From Cristatella mucedo (Eukaryota > Bryozoa > Phylactolaemata > Cristatellidae), in the NCBI GenBank assembly GCA_009760855.2, contig WPIO01000038.1, positions 1,017,001 through 1,081,000 on the forward strand: 64,000 nt of DNA, in the 5' to 3' direction. Both the position numbers and the translations under genes were made by a program. Of this stretch, positions 52,871 to 63,480 are shown in pieces; position 1 is the first letter of the stretch; the number at the start of each line of letters is the position of its first letter. Under the pieces are notes generated by a model. It was not told where the DNA came from, ran no database searches, and saw only the letters and a program-made list of their open reading frames with translations.

Positions 52871-53640
52871 GAAGAGTGTTACAATTACTGACAATTGGGG
52901 TTTCGCATTGACTCGCCTAGAGTTGGCCTTCTCGATGTATTCTCATACTTGTGCACAGCATCCGAATGAGACTGAGTCCTCCCTATGTCCCAAAACAAAA
53001 AATGCTGGCACGGGTAGATATGCCAGGCTTGTAATGATCTGTAAAATGGAAATTGAGTAATGGAATAGAATCAATTAACAACTGAGGCGATGCAAAACAA
53101 ACACTCTATTCTTTGTCGGCCACGAGTTCGTGACGTCAAAATGCACTAAAAGTTGAGGAAAAAAGTTGGACCAGACAGCATTGCTACGTAGAAAAACTTG
53201 ATTAGCCAACCATTATAGATATATAATAAACGAAAAAATAATTTTCAAAATGAATGAAAAGTAACTTCTCAAAATGCAAGATCAAGGTCGGGTTGCAAAG
53301 GGTGCATCCTCACCTTCCGTCTGAGTGCTCCTTGTCACTGGCCCGTCACCATTGCTTCGAGGCTGTGAAGGGTCGCAGAGGAAAGGTGCTTGCTTAGACT
53401 TCGAAAACGAGGTCTGTTCGAGCAGTCCTACAGCTGAAAATTCTTGACTGCCCACTGCGAGTGGAAGGCTTCACTAAACTAGTGGCTCTATCAGACAGTG
53501 GTTGCTGCCGTCGGAATGCTTCGCTGGATCAGCCAATGGCTGATCCATTCGGGTGTCGGGCCTGCAAGGCCGCGTGCCACTTCGTCGGCAGCTAATGTGA
53601 GCATGCAGCCTTTGCGACTACCTCACGATAGATGTGAGCG
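52871..53640. other. Unassigned spacer sequence
   Basis: AT-rich to 53.28 kb, then GC-richer sequence with open frames (53498-53743) but no supported gene. Confidence 0.35.
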
Positions 53641-54365
53641 TTCTAGCCAAGCTTATTGTTTACTTTGCAGGGCCCTAAAGATGTCGCTTCTCGAAGTACC
53701 TGTTCGGCTCACATGGCAGCATTTCGAGCAGGATATACTTTAGCATGCCCTGCCTGGTCACTCGCTTGCCAGATGCCGGCCGAAGATGCTTGAGTGCTGG
53801 CTCATTGGAGCTTCTAGCCCCATAAATGAATTGCTAAGTTATTTTTTAAGTTGTTCCACACATACCTATAGTTGTCAATATTGCGGTTATGCTTCAAACT
53901 GTTCAAATTTAAACATCTCAGTGCTGTACAGTGTCTGAGCAGACTGCAGCAACAGGACAAAGTGCACCAGCTCCACTTTATACTGCTGCATCGACTGGAT
54001 TTGCCTCTGCCAATCATTCGCTGCTAGGTTTGCTTTGCGAGTCCCGCTTCAGAGTTGGAGCCCAAAGCTCTGGGCGACCTGTTTCGATGGCTGCAGTCGG
54101 TTCGGCACAGAGACCGCGCACCGGTTGTGCTGATTAATCCCAAGGGTTTGCTGCAGGCTGCACAGGTGAGCCAGCTGCTCCTATTGCTGCCAGCTAAAGT
54201 CACCTGAAAACGCTGCCCGATCTTCTTGCTGACAGAATCGTCTGCCAAGCGCTTGCCTTGACATAACGACTTTTCTCTGTCTCTCTCTCCCCACCCCGTG
54301 CATCTATACAGGGCCTGCTGTCTAAATTGGACAAAGAAGACACTTGGTCATGCCCGGCTGCAGTT
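53641..54365 (+). pseudogene. Possible host exons (gene remnant), unknown identity
   Basis: Acceptor TTGTTTACTTTGCAG at 53670 is followed by a short open segment. The clearest piece is 53935-54165: LSRLQQQDKVHQLHFILLHR, one in-frame TAG at 54025, then LEPKALGDLFRWLQSVRHRD, APVVLINPKGLLQAAQ, ending at a good donor CACAG|GTGAGC. A pyrimidine-rich acceptor ending ATACAG at 54311 is followed by GLLSKLDKEDTWSCP. The leucine-rich helical text resembles an alpha-solenoid protein, but I cannot name it. The stop suggests a pseudogene or my misreading of an exon limit. Confidence 0.35.
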
Positions 54366-55379
54366 GTAGCCGCCGGTTAGCGGCCATGTGGAGAAGAAAG
54401 TATTTATGCTGAGCTGGCCAGAAGAGGCAGAGTTAATATAGTGTGCACCGTCATTTTCCTGTAAGCTCGCTGCGGTTCTTGGTCGCACCTTCTCAAATAA
54501 CAAATAAAGAGCATCGCGCCACCAATAGAACGCTACACGATATACAGGAAGAGTGCAGCCCTTCTTAGCCGACTCACCAGCAGCATGCGGGTTATTCTTA
54601 CAGCATCTCGATCGAAACCCGGGACAAACGTGCAAACGTGCTGTTCGTTATGCACCTGTCAGTCAGTTGACCTGGCCGTGTTTGTGTGCATGCGTCCGTG
54701 CAAGTGACGTAGGCCGGTCTGGTACATTTCAAATAAAATCAGAAGCTGGAAGCGTTCGTTGTCACCATTGACTGCTGGCAATCCCGCCCCTTCTGCTGTG
54801 GACTCAATCACTGCCACAGAGCTCATGGCCACCGCCTAAGCTGCTGTGAACTCACACCTGAGGCAGCTGATTCGGAATCGACGGCTAGACGTGCTAGTGG
54901 GTTCGCACTTCGTGCACTTATCGAGACGGCTATGGGCGCCATTCGATCATTCATCACGATCGATCATCGATCATGTCGAAGCTGCTGATACTAAATCGAC
55001 ATTTTGAGGCCACTGCTGGGGCAAATACGTGTCCACACACTCCTATTGCGGTGTTGTTCGGATTTATGAGCTCTTGTCACAGATCAAGCTCTGGGGTCTG
55101 GAGGCTCTTCGGGATGGCCTGAGTGACATGCGATCCTGATCTGGCCATTGCGGCCAGGGTGACCACTGGCCTGCAAGAAGCTGTAGAAAGGCTTGCCACA
55201 TCATCTGTAACGTCCACAACTAGTAACTCCTCTGACTCGTGATGTGACATGACCCCCACAGTAGAGGCTATAATGACTGTTTAACTCCAGGAAACACGAT
55301 ATGAATGGAGGGATAAAGATGGAATAGCCGAGACATTCCAAGATGACTAGTATTTGCAAATGTGTTAGGTAATAAAAAC
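54366..55379. other. Spacer with a possible broken coding segment
   Basis: At 55071-55247 the plus strand reads LSQIKLWGLEALRDGLSDMR and, after a one-base shift, DPDLAIAARVTTGLQEAVER then LATSSVTSTTSNSSDS. This has the composition of a real protein end, but no domain is recognised. The rest has no supported feature. Confidence 0.3.
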
Positions 55380-57088
55380 TTGGGTATGGCCAGGCCCACT
55401 AGGGTACCTTCGAGAAGCACAAGCTTTGTAAGTGCCTATCCGGAAGCCGACAATTGAAGCAAATTCTTTCGTCGAATTGGCATGCAAGCTGCATTCCGAC
55501 CGCTTTGTCAGCCCGGAGTAGGGTACCACCATGCCCGCGACCAGAATGCCTTCAAGAAGCATGCCACAAGATGAGCAGCATCTACTGGTTATGCATCACC
55601 AACAAAAGAGGATTCGGGAATAAATTGCTAAACGGTTAAAACTGCCTCATTGCGACTCTATATAACAGGAATATATAATCAGGCTTTTCTCGGCATGGCC
55701 GTAAAACCAGTGGATGTCGAACGAAAGCACAGGTCATTAGGCTAAATGAAACTAAGATCATCACCAGTAAAAGCATAATTCTCAAGCAGAAGATACCATC
55801 TTCAATACCGGGTCATGCAGAAGGATTTTTTCTCAGATATTTCCATTAATAGGAAAACTAATGCACATATAGGCACGGCAAGCTTGCAAGCCAAACAAGG
55901 CTATAAAGCCTTAAGCAGCAAGTGCCAATCAGACAGACAAGACAGTGCACCCAAGCCTCAGGCAGCTGGATGCAAAAGCTGCCAATGGCAGCTGGAGAAG
56001 GAGGTTCTTGCTGCATCTTCTGCCACTATTATATCTATACCTGCCTGAGCTAACATCTTGAACCGTCCTACGTCACACTTGCAAGATGCCAATTGTTGAT
56101 ACTACGGCAGAGCAGCAGCCAACAATTGCAGTTGAAGACCGACATGGTCATCGAATCGCAGAAGAGAAAAGTTTACTTAATCCCGGGGCAGAACATAGTA
56201 GTGAGTTTCATTACCTTGAGCTTATGCATTAGGAGGATCATTCAGAAGAGGAACCACTGCTCGAGGGACCATGGAAGGGAAACCTGACTGCAGAAGAGAG
56301 TACACAAAGTCAACAATGGAAGAAGAATAAGCAGTCACGCTGAGCTTGCCTCGATTGCCATCTCGAAGCACCATGTTGAGGAGAAAAGCAGTCATCAGGT
56401 ACCTGGAAGCCTAGACAGAAAGGAGAGAGGCTGGGGACATACAATTTTGGCTAATGTGACGCCATCGCCGTAGTATAGCTGACCCCTTCGACCGGCTGTG
56501 CCTTAGCATTGGAGGTCATTTTCAATTGCCACAGAAGGTTGAGGCAACTCGGCAATCGTTTCTCTTCTGGAACAGAGGAGCAACTACCCTGACTTTCCTC
56601 AGCATTTACAACCGAAGATTAGCAGACAGCAAATAGCTTAGCAGCCGGCGAGACTCATCACCCATGGCATTACGTCAAAATCTTGCGTTTCAGTGAGGCA
56701 GAAGAGGACACATTGTTCGAGTGCTCTTCGAAACTGCCATCGTCTGCTCGTCCCCAGCAGGGCCGTCGCAGCCCCGGTCTGTGTGAGGAGCGTGGGCCAG
56801 AATACATTGTCATTGTTGACTCCGACATGCCTCCATCGTATCCTGTGCCACCCATGCCGGATACATGCAAACTGAACACTGTGAAAACCGATATTAGGAC
56901 CAACTACTTGGTAATCAATGGAAAGGGAGCTTCCACAGTGCCTGCTGCTGCCTGGTACTGCATAGCTTAGTCGGCTCGTTTTAAGCACCGCAACCTGGAG
57001 CCAGTGGCCAACACCACACCATCGGGAAGCCGTCTCCACAGCCAGTGAATGCAGCCTGGCTACAGGCTGAGGCAGCCAGAAAGCTGAC
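55380..57088 (+). repeat. R3 unit X, right arm, N-terminal to central modules
   Basis: Order of modules: RPECLQEACHKMSSIYW (55530); ACTGCCTCATTGCGACTC non-coding block (55644); SLQAKQGYKALSSKCQSDRQ (55880); QLQLKTDMVIESQKRKVYLI (56130); LLNPGAEHSSEFHYLELMH (alternative frame, 56180); GTAGTATAGCTGACCCC (56470); SEAEEDTLFECSSKLPSSAR and GPEYIVIVDSDMPPSY (56690-56900). Frames change between modules in every copy. The left arm (43440-48730) is the inverse of this unit. I know no family with this set. Confidence 0.7.
56683..56970 (+). CDS. Best preserved central frame of the R3 unit
   Basis: 95 codons: MRFSEAEEDTLFECSSKLPS, QQGRRSPGLCEERGPEYIVI, VDSDMPPSYPVPPMPDTCKL, NTVKTDIRTNYLVINGKGAS, AAAWYCIA, stop. 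The same frame is conserved at 44246-44532 (minus) and, with many replacements, at 59633-59860 (LEYIVIADAHMTPSC, DICKMDTKKTDVK). Replacement without frame loss between X and Y copies suggests the frame was once coding. Function unknown. Confidence 0.45.
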   Translation: MRFSEAEEDTLFECSSKLPSSARPQQGRRSPGLCEERGPEYIVIVDSDMPPSYPVPPMPDTCKLNTVKTDIRTNYLVINGKGASTVPAAAWYCIA

Positions 57089-57657
57089 GTGGCTGCAAGG
57101 CTGGTCTTCAAGTCCCACCGGTTTGAGCACGTGTCACCTCTGCTGAAAGAGCTAGGATGGTTGCCGGTTGAGCAAAGGATACAGAGCAAAGTTCTTACGC
57201 TGACCCATAAGGCCTGCCACGGCTTGGCTCCTTCGTACCTAGCTGAACTGCTGCATCAGTTTCAGCCTGTTCGCGCCCTTAGGTTCTGTGTGGACAATAA
57301 ATTAGCTATCCCATTCCTCTACTTAAAGACAGCTGGCGACAGAAGCTTTAGCTCTGCAGGTCCTAGACTGTGGAACTCGCTTCCACAATTCTTGTGCGAC
57401 GACAACTACTCTCCTACTGCCGACTATGTCACATCTTTTTCAGCGGTCATGAGCTGCTACTTCTATGCTACTCACTACCTTAACTGCTCTCCTAACTCTT
57501 CTATGCTTCTCACTTTGTCTTTATTACGTGAGACGAAGTTTGTTGGCTACTGAATTCGTACCAAAAAACGCTCGCTATAAAAAAAACTCCTGCGTATCAC
57601 TCACATGGTCTTAATGACTTTGTGGAGTTACAGACGGAGATACATCACATTACATTG
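57089..57657 (+). mobile_element. LINE-2 copy K, 5' truncated
   Basis: Starts GGCTGCAAGGCTGGTCTTCA and ends GGAGATACATCACATTACATT. RT C-terminal frame 57089-57553 is open (AARLVFKSHRFEHVSPLLKE; KLAIPFLYLKTAGDRSFSSA; GPRLWNSLPQFL). It sits exactly between AAGCTGACGT and GCTGTAGCTG of R3 unit X. The left arm keeps the uninterrupted site near 44126. Confidence 0.9.
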
Positions 57658-58610
57658 CTGTAGCTGCCTGCTCATAATATGCAGGAAAGCATTCAACAGC
57701 AAGTGGTAGCCACTGTGACACAACAATGGGACCTGGAGAAGGAGGACTCGACTACATTTTTTGCCAGGAGTATGCCAAAGCCTACCACAACCAAAATCTA
57801 GAACCGTCCTCCATCACTACCGCAAGATTTCCGAGTTTCTGCTACAGCTAACGGCAGCACAGTGAGAACCTTAGCAGCAAGATGCAGCAGTCAACAGTTG
57901 CTGCTGAAGTCGGGTACGACAATCAGATCTCGGAAGGGGAAGGTTCAAGTAATCATGTGCAGAGCAGATGCGAGTGAACCTGAAAGGGAGCCTGCTGACG
58001 GCAACGGCAAGTGTCAGCAGTCGACAGTGGAACATGAAGCAGCATTAATGGTGAACGTGCCTCTACGGCAGACTTGAAGCAGCACTATGGAAAGAGGGCA
58101 CTCTGAAGTACCCAGGAACCTGGGAAGAGAATCACATTTCTGGAAACACAAGATGCCCTGCAATGGTGCAGACAGACTAATACTTTTGTGGAGAGAGCTT
58201 AAATGGCCGACCATTCAATCGAATAGTGGGGGTGCTGAGCTAATGCAGGCAGGTGAGGTACACATTAAAGTAAACCGAGTGTCTACTCTGAGATGTGTCC
58301 TTCAAGACTGTTGATGCTCCTAGCCTGGGAACGAGCTAATTGCCAGAGCTACCTGAGCCTACTCTGAAAGAGATCTCTTTTTTACCACACCCTGGCACGA
58401 GAAAGAAGACACCTAAGTTGATCACACATATGGTCAAGAGATTGGGGCGAATGTTACCGAACACTGCAGGACAGGGCAACTCGTTTGCAGGTCAAAACCA
58501 CTCAGGAAATAGGGACACTACCAGCATTGCAGGAGAACAAGGCCTTTATGTGATCATGAGAAAACACCTACTATTTACTGATGAATATATGAATAAAAAT
58601 ACAGGCAGGT
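57658..58610 (+). repeat. R3 unit X, C-terminal modules
   Basis: CAAGTGGTAGCCACTGTGAC, TGGAGAAGGAGG blocks, then frames SSQQLLLKSGTTIRSRKGKV, VEHEAALMVNVPLRQT, MERGHSEVPRNLGRESHFWK, GAELMQAGEVHIKVNRVSTL, and MPELPEPTLKEISFLPHPGT, NHSGNRDTTSIAGEQGLYVI, MRKHLLFT. Followed at once by unit Y, whose first block GGTTTTTCTATACATGGCC starts at 58608. Confidence 0.7.
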
Positions 58611-58927
58611 TTTTCTATACATGGCCATAAAACCGATGAATTTCAAACGAAAGCACGGGTCATTCTACTAAATAAAGCCAAGATCAACACCAGTAAAAGC
58701 ATAACTCTGAAGCAGCTGATACCATCTGCATTACCGGATCAAGTAAACAAATTCATCTTTCATATTTCCATTCATGACAAAATAAATGAATATATAGGTA
58801 TGGCAAGCTTGCAAGCAAAACAAAAGCGAGAAAGCATTAACCAGCAAGTGCCAATCAGACAGACAAGCAACTGCACCAAAGCCTCAGGCAGCTGGATGCA
58901 AAAGCTGACAATGGCAGCTCGAGAAGG

Positions 58928-59395
58928 ATGCCCTTACTGCATCGTCTGCCACCAATATATCCGAGTCCGCCAAGGCGAATGCCTAGACCCATCCTACATT
59001 GCAGCTGCAAGATGTCAACAATTGCGTCTTCGTCCCATCAGCAGCCATCAGATGTAGTTGAAGACCGATATGGTCATCGAATCGCAAAAGAGATAAGTTT
59101 ACTTAATCCCGGGGCGGAACACAGTAGTGAGTTTCATTACCTTGAGCTTATGCATTACGAGGATCATGCAGAAGAGGAACCACTGCTCGAGGGAATATGG
59201 AAGGGAACCCTGACTGCAGAAGTACACAAAGTCGACAAAGGAGGAAGAATAGGCAGTCACGCTGAGCTTGCCGCGATAGCCATCTTGAAGCACCATGTTG
59301 AGGGGACAAGCAGCCATCGGGTACCTGGGAGCCTGGGCAGAGAGGAGAGAGGCTGGGAACATATAATTTTGGCTAATGTGACGCCAGGGCAGTAG
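58928..59395 (+). CDS. Longest open frame of the R3 unit (unit Y), unknown function
   Basis: 155 codons. The first third is probably read in the wrong frame (basic, proline-rich). From about residue 42 it reads VVEDRYGHRIAKEISLLNPG, SSEFHYLELMHYEDHAEEEP, EGIWKGTLTAEVHKVDKGGR, SHAELAAIAILKHHV, GREERGWEHIILANVTPGQ, stop. The matching parts of X and the left arm carry frameshifts after TLTAE, but the local text EFHYLELMH is invariant. No confident domain; a faint likeness to OTU peptidase C-terminal halves is not enough to call. Confidence 0.4.
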   Translation: MPLLHRLPPIYPSPPRRMPRPILHCSCKMSTIASSSHQQPSDVVEDRYGHRIAKEISLLNPGAEHSSEFHYLELMHYEDHAEEEPLLEGIWKGTLTAEVHKVDKGGRIGSHAELAAIAILKHHVEGTSSHRVPGSLGREERGWEHIILANVTPGQ

Positions 59396-59632
59396 TATAG
59401 CTGACCCCTTCGACCGGCTGTGCCTTAGCATTGGAGGTCATTTGCAATTGCCACAGAAGGTTGAGGCAACTCGGCAATCGTTTCTCTTCCGGAACAGAGA
59501 AGCAACTGCCGAGACCACAGCCTTTGCTACCGAGGATTGGCAGAGAGAAAATAGCTTAGCAGCCGGCGAGACTCAGAGGCCCTTTTATAAGTCGAAATCA
59601 AGTATTACTGAGAGTTAAAACAGAATGCACGG

Positions 59633-60001
59633 TTGGAGTGCTCGTCGAAGCTGCCGTCGTCTGCTCATCGCCAGCAGGGCCATCTCAGCCCTGGTCTGCC
59701 TCAGCAGCCTTGGCTGGAATATATCGTCATAGCCGACGCCCACATGACTCCATCGTGTGGGGCACTGCCTACTCCAGATATATGCAAAATGGACACTAAG
59801 AAGACCGATGTTAAAATCAAGTACATCAATCAATCAAGAAAAAGGCAGCTCTTAGGGCATCAGGCACTGCCTGGTACTGCATTGCCCAGCTGGCTAGTTA
59901 TAAGCCCAGCAACTTTGAGGCAGTGGCTGCCACCATACCGTCGGGAAGCTGTCCCAGACAGAGCCAGTGCAGCCTGGATAGATGCTGAGGCAGCCAAGTA
60001 A
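59633..60001 (+). CDS. Second open frame of R3 unit Y
   Basis: 122 codons: MECSSKLPSSAHRQQGHLSP, WLEYIVIADAHMTPSCGALP, DICKMDTKKTDVKIKYINQS, PSWLVISPATLRQWLPPYRR, ASAAWIDAEAAK. Counterpart of 56683-56970. After INQ the X copy prefers another frame (AAAWYCIA, LARFKHRNLEPVA), so one of them carries a frameshift. Confidence 0.4.
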   Translation: MECSSKLPSSAHRQQGHLSPGLPQQPWLEYIVIADAHMTPSCGALPTPDICKMDTKKTDVKIKYINQSRKRQLLGHQALPGTALPSWLVISPATLRQWLPPYRREAVPDRASAAWIDAEAAK

Positions 60002-61198
60002 CTTCCGAACCGAACCTGACATTGCTCATTATAAGCAGGATAGCAATAAAAAGCAAGTGGTAGCCACTGCAACAAAGCCAGAGACAGCTGGAGGCCAAGG
60101 CTGCCATGGGCAGCTGGAGAAGGAGGCCCTGACCAAATCCTCTGCCAGCTGTAAGTCTGAGTCTGCCAAGGCCAAAATCTAGAAACGTCTTCAGCTCGGT
60201 TGCAAGATGCTTGCCTTGCTGCTACGGCCTACGACAGGACAGTGAGCAACTACAGATATAGTCAATAATAAGTGGAAGGGGAGGTGGAGAGTTCAGGTTA
60301 CCCGTGGCAGAGAATATGAAAGTGTATCTGAATTGAAGCCTGTCGAAGGCATCGGCAAGCGCCCATGCGACAAAGGAGCCAGAAGAAGCAGTCACCGTTA
60401 ACGTGTCTTGACGACATTCTTGTAGCTATACGAGGAAAAGTGACCATTAGTTCCTGGAAGGATCAAGCCACACAGGGAATTCCAGCATGAAGAAGCTCAA
60501 TCAGTTCACGACATATTCAAACAGTGAGCATGCTGGGCTGATGCATTCAGCTGATGTAGACGCGAAAGTAAATCAAGAGTCCCTTCTACGATGTTTCCTT
60601 CTTGACAGTCCAAGCTCCAAGGTCGGATACGAGCTAAGGCTGGAGCTACCTGAGCCTTCTCAGAATGAGATATCGGCTTTACCACACACACGCACGAGAC
60701 AAAAGACATGCAGGTTGATCACACTGATACGGTCAAGGGTCGAGAGAATGTTTGTCATCACAGCAGGGTAGAGTAACTCGGCTGCACGTCAAAATCATGC
60801 TGGAAATAGGCAATCTGCCAATACTTCAATATTGGAACAAGACATTTATTAATGTGATCATAAGGAAATACAGTGTTTTCCCTCGATCCCGTCACGTGTG
60901 GCCAGGAAGCTAACATCTCATTTCTAGGAATGCAACTGAACGATGCTAGTGGAGCACTACATAGCCACTGAAGCTGAATCTAGCTGTAAAGTCGCATGGC
61001 TATGGCCTGTTTGACTGCACCTGTTGCTGTCAGGAGACCAGGCGAGTCAGGAGCTGAAACAGCTTCAACCAGGCAGAGGAATGAGATAGGTCGCGCTTAG
61101 CCTTGTATAAGCCAATGTCCGTGGATCGCATCGGTCAACGATAACTCAAGGCTGGGTACAACACACGAGTGCAGTCAGCAGAGTGCCCTGAGTCGTTT

Positions 61199-61343
61199 GC
61201 CGAGCTGGTTTGGACTAGCGGTTAAGGTGCTCGCCCCGACCAAGGTCTGACTGAGGTCGTGGGCTCGAGCCCCGAGGCATATGTGAAGCGCCTGAATAGA
61301 GATTAAGTTCCCTTGGGGCGCTATATAAATGAATTACATTTAA
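61199..61343 (+). mobile_element. tRNA-derived SINE with LINE-1-type tail, copy 2 (SINE-T)
   Basis: Head GCCGAGCTGGTTTGGACTAG, box A GGACTAGCGGTTAAGG, box B GGCTCGAGCCC (61261-61271). Tail GAAGCGCCTGAATAGAGATT, AAGTTCCCTTGGGGCGCTAT. It interrupts the R3 3' block, which is uninterrupted in the left arm (49.4 kb). Confidence 0.88.
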
Positions 61344-61639
61344 ATGGATTCTATTTTTACCGAAGGCAATAAGGTAGAGCAGGGGATGTGACTACAGTAG
61401 ATAAGCAGGCATGCACCGTGATCCTCCGGACCCAGCCAGCACACTGCTACTTAAGTAATTACAGGCAGGAATGAAGACAGGGTCTATAGGTAGAATCAGC
61501 TACTGTATGCACTACTCAAGAAAATCATAGAAAGGCAGCTCAGGTCATATAAAGACTAGAAGAAATTAGCAGACCAGGCAATCACAATGTAGTATTAACC
61601 ATTTTTAAATGTAGTTACATTTCACGTTGGCCGCACGGC
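61344..61639 (+). repeat. R3 unit Y, end of 3' non-coding block
   Basis: ACCGAAGGCAATAAGGTAGA, CAGCACACTGCTACTTAAGT, TAGAATCAGCTACTGTATGC, AGAAAGGCAGCTCAGGTC. Matches 49160-49350 in inverse orientation and then loses similarity, giving a rough 3' limit of the unit. Confidence 0.6.
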
Positions 61640-61669
61640 TAAGATTAGCCACCTACTTTAGGTAAGGTG

Positions 61670-61735
61670 CTTAGGATTCTATATCTAGATTCTATATCTA
61701 CATCTATTCTATACCTATATATATTCTCTATGATT
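61670..61735. repeat. Short tandem expansion TCTATATCTAGAT
   Basis: Units of AGATTCTATATCT and related TATATC/CTATAC text, present only in the right arm. Confidence 0.7.
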
Positions 61736-62349
61736 CTTTAACCTGCTTTGTTTGCTTTGCCTAATGATACTCAGCTTTAAAGGGGTTGCAGGTTAGTCTA
61801 TAAAAGTCAAAAGTAGAGTACAATCAGCAAAGTCTGGCGATTCATCGACGTGACGACTCGGCTGGTTACCGAACAGCAGGTTTTAGACTGCCAAGCCATT
61901 TCCAAAAGGTCAAGCAACGCTACACTTAACTCTTAGCTTCTGATTTTTCTTTCTAAACATCACTTGCTATCACTTTAATATTTAGAAAATATGGTCGTGG
62001 GTAACTTTTACATCAGAATGTATGATGTGATAGTTTTTTGCTAGAAAACTTAAGTGTTCAAACCAAGCTATTGTTTCAACTTTTGTTCTCTCGTACGAAA
62101 AAGAAATATTTACAAAAAGCCTCGGCCGACAATCCACTTTTCATCAATGGCATTACCAGCAAGCAGGATTTTCTGCGACACATCGCTGAGCATCGTATAT
62201 CAGTACAATACAGGCTTGACAGTCACTCACCTCCTTTTAAGACGACCGCCGATTCAGCAATTTCGACATTCAACCACTATTCGAAGCAGAGTCTCTTCCT
62301 GAGAAAAGAAAACGTCTCAATAAGCCTAAAAGTCACGCAGCTACATTCA

Positions 62350-62660
62350 CCAACAACGAGAGATTAGCACGGCATGATTTGTACCATTTGGTGGTTTTCC
62401 GGAAAGTAAACGCTGAAGCAAACGTTGAAGGCTGGTCGTACGAGTTAGCCATCCTTACTTGAACGGGTACAAAACTTGACGCAGCTGCAACAGCCTACGG
62501 AAAAGGGCAAGGCTAAACCTGGATGAAATTATGGTCGGGCGCAGAAGAGAAATTCTTATGCCGGCAGTAAGCCAAAATGGCAAACGTTAATGGCAAGAGC
62601 TACCGAACACTTCTACTTCCGCTGGCACAAAAGCTCTCGCCTTGTTCTACAATAAATTTA
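62350..62660 (+). pseudogene. Right-arm copy of the 38621-39019 frame
   Basis: ERLARHDLYHLVVFRKVNAE and ANVEGWSYELAIL are conserved, then TGA at 62458-62460 and further breaks (DKIMVGRRREIL-type text in another frame). Upstream DIQPLFEAESLPEKRKRLNK is open in the same frame from about 62250. Inactive. Confidence 0.5.
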
Positions 62661-62892
62661 TTTTGATATAGTCATTTAATTTAGAAATTTATAAAATGAA
62701 ACGAAACTCATTTCCCGAGCGCAGTACTTTTGACAGCCAAAGATCGATGTTATCGGGGCACAGCTTCCTGCACCGTGGGCCAGTAGACTAAGCTCGAAGC
62801 GTACCGGCGGGGTGCCCTCGTGACGCTGTTTACCATGATCGAAAAGACGCGGCGTGCGTCCTGGCGCCGACGCCGGCGCGATGAGGCTTCTG

Positions 62893-63030
62893 GTAATGTA
62901 ATGTATCTCCGTCAGTAACTCCACAAAGACATAAAGACCATGTGGGTGTTACGCATGAGAGTTTTGTATAGCGCACTCCCAGCCTAAGCGACTTTCGGTA
63001 CGCATTCGGTAGCCAACAGACGGCACGATA
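62893..63030 (-). mobile_element. LINE-2 3' fragment (antisense) in the right arm
   Basis: Reverse complement of the family end, from GTAATGTAATGTATCTCCGT to TTCGGTAGCCAACAGACG. The left arm has no LINE at this place (38335-38425). Confidence 0.88.
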
Positions 63031-63239
63031 ACTAGGGTCCGCCAAAATAATAGGGAATCTAAGCTAGTCATATGAGGATGGCTCGAAAAAGGACGTCTCC
63101 ATGCTAGGTTATCGTAAGGGTGAAGTGGCTTACCTCAGCTTTCCATCTCTTTTTCTGAATACACCTGTTGTAGCTGACAAATACTTTTGAAGCAGTTCAT
63201 GTCGCATTACAATTAGTTGGATTACATTAGAGTTAGCGC

Positions 63240-63480
63240 ACTAGCGGTTGTGCTCCTATCGTCGACAGAGAGCTATCGCTGCTCTCCCAAAACTCGCCTT
63301 CCCTCGCTGCTGTAAAGCATGTGAGCGAAGTCGGCGCTGCTGGGCCAGGGCTCGACCGTGGTCATTCAGCTCGACGTGATGCCGTGATGCAGGTCTCCTG
63401 GAGGAAGCTCCTTTGACGCGGTGGCGTTAGAAGAGTACGGCGGCTGCGTACGAGGTACTATCCTGCCAACAACTCGCACC
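63240..63480 (-). pseudogene. Right-arm copy of the 37889-38137 frame
   Basis: Minus strand: GRIVPRTQPPYSSNATASKE, LPPGDLHHGITSS, stop, MTTVEPWPSSADFAHMLYSS, EG then frame loss. Amino-acid conservation with the left arm is high up to the break. Confidence 0.5.

Larger units (their letters stand above)
58611..61198 (+). repeat. R3 unit Y, right arm, tandem to X
   Basis: Same module order as X: SLQAKQKRESINQQVPIRQT; EGCPYCIVCHQYIRVRQGEC; RYGHRIAKEISLLNPGAEHS; EGIWKGTLTAEVHKVDKGGR, IGSHAELAAIAILKHHV; GSSIADPFDRLCLSIGG; LEYIVIADAHMTPSCGALPT; KKQVVATATKPETAGGQGCH; YSNSEHAGLMHSADVDAKVN, LELPEPSQNEISALPHTRTR; then the 3' non-coding block TGTGGCCAGGAAGCTAACAT. Diverged from X throughout, so the tandem duplication is old. 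Confidence 0.7.

Noticed and set aside
56683-59395. OTU-type peptidase or other named enzyme domain in the R3 unit
   Set aside because: A faint likeness (GG.IGSHAELAAIAIL...) exists, but no catalytic cysteine motif or clear order of OTU elements could be found.
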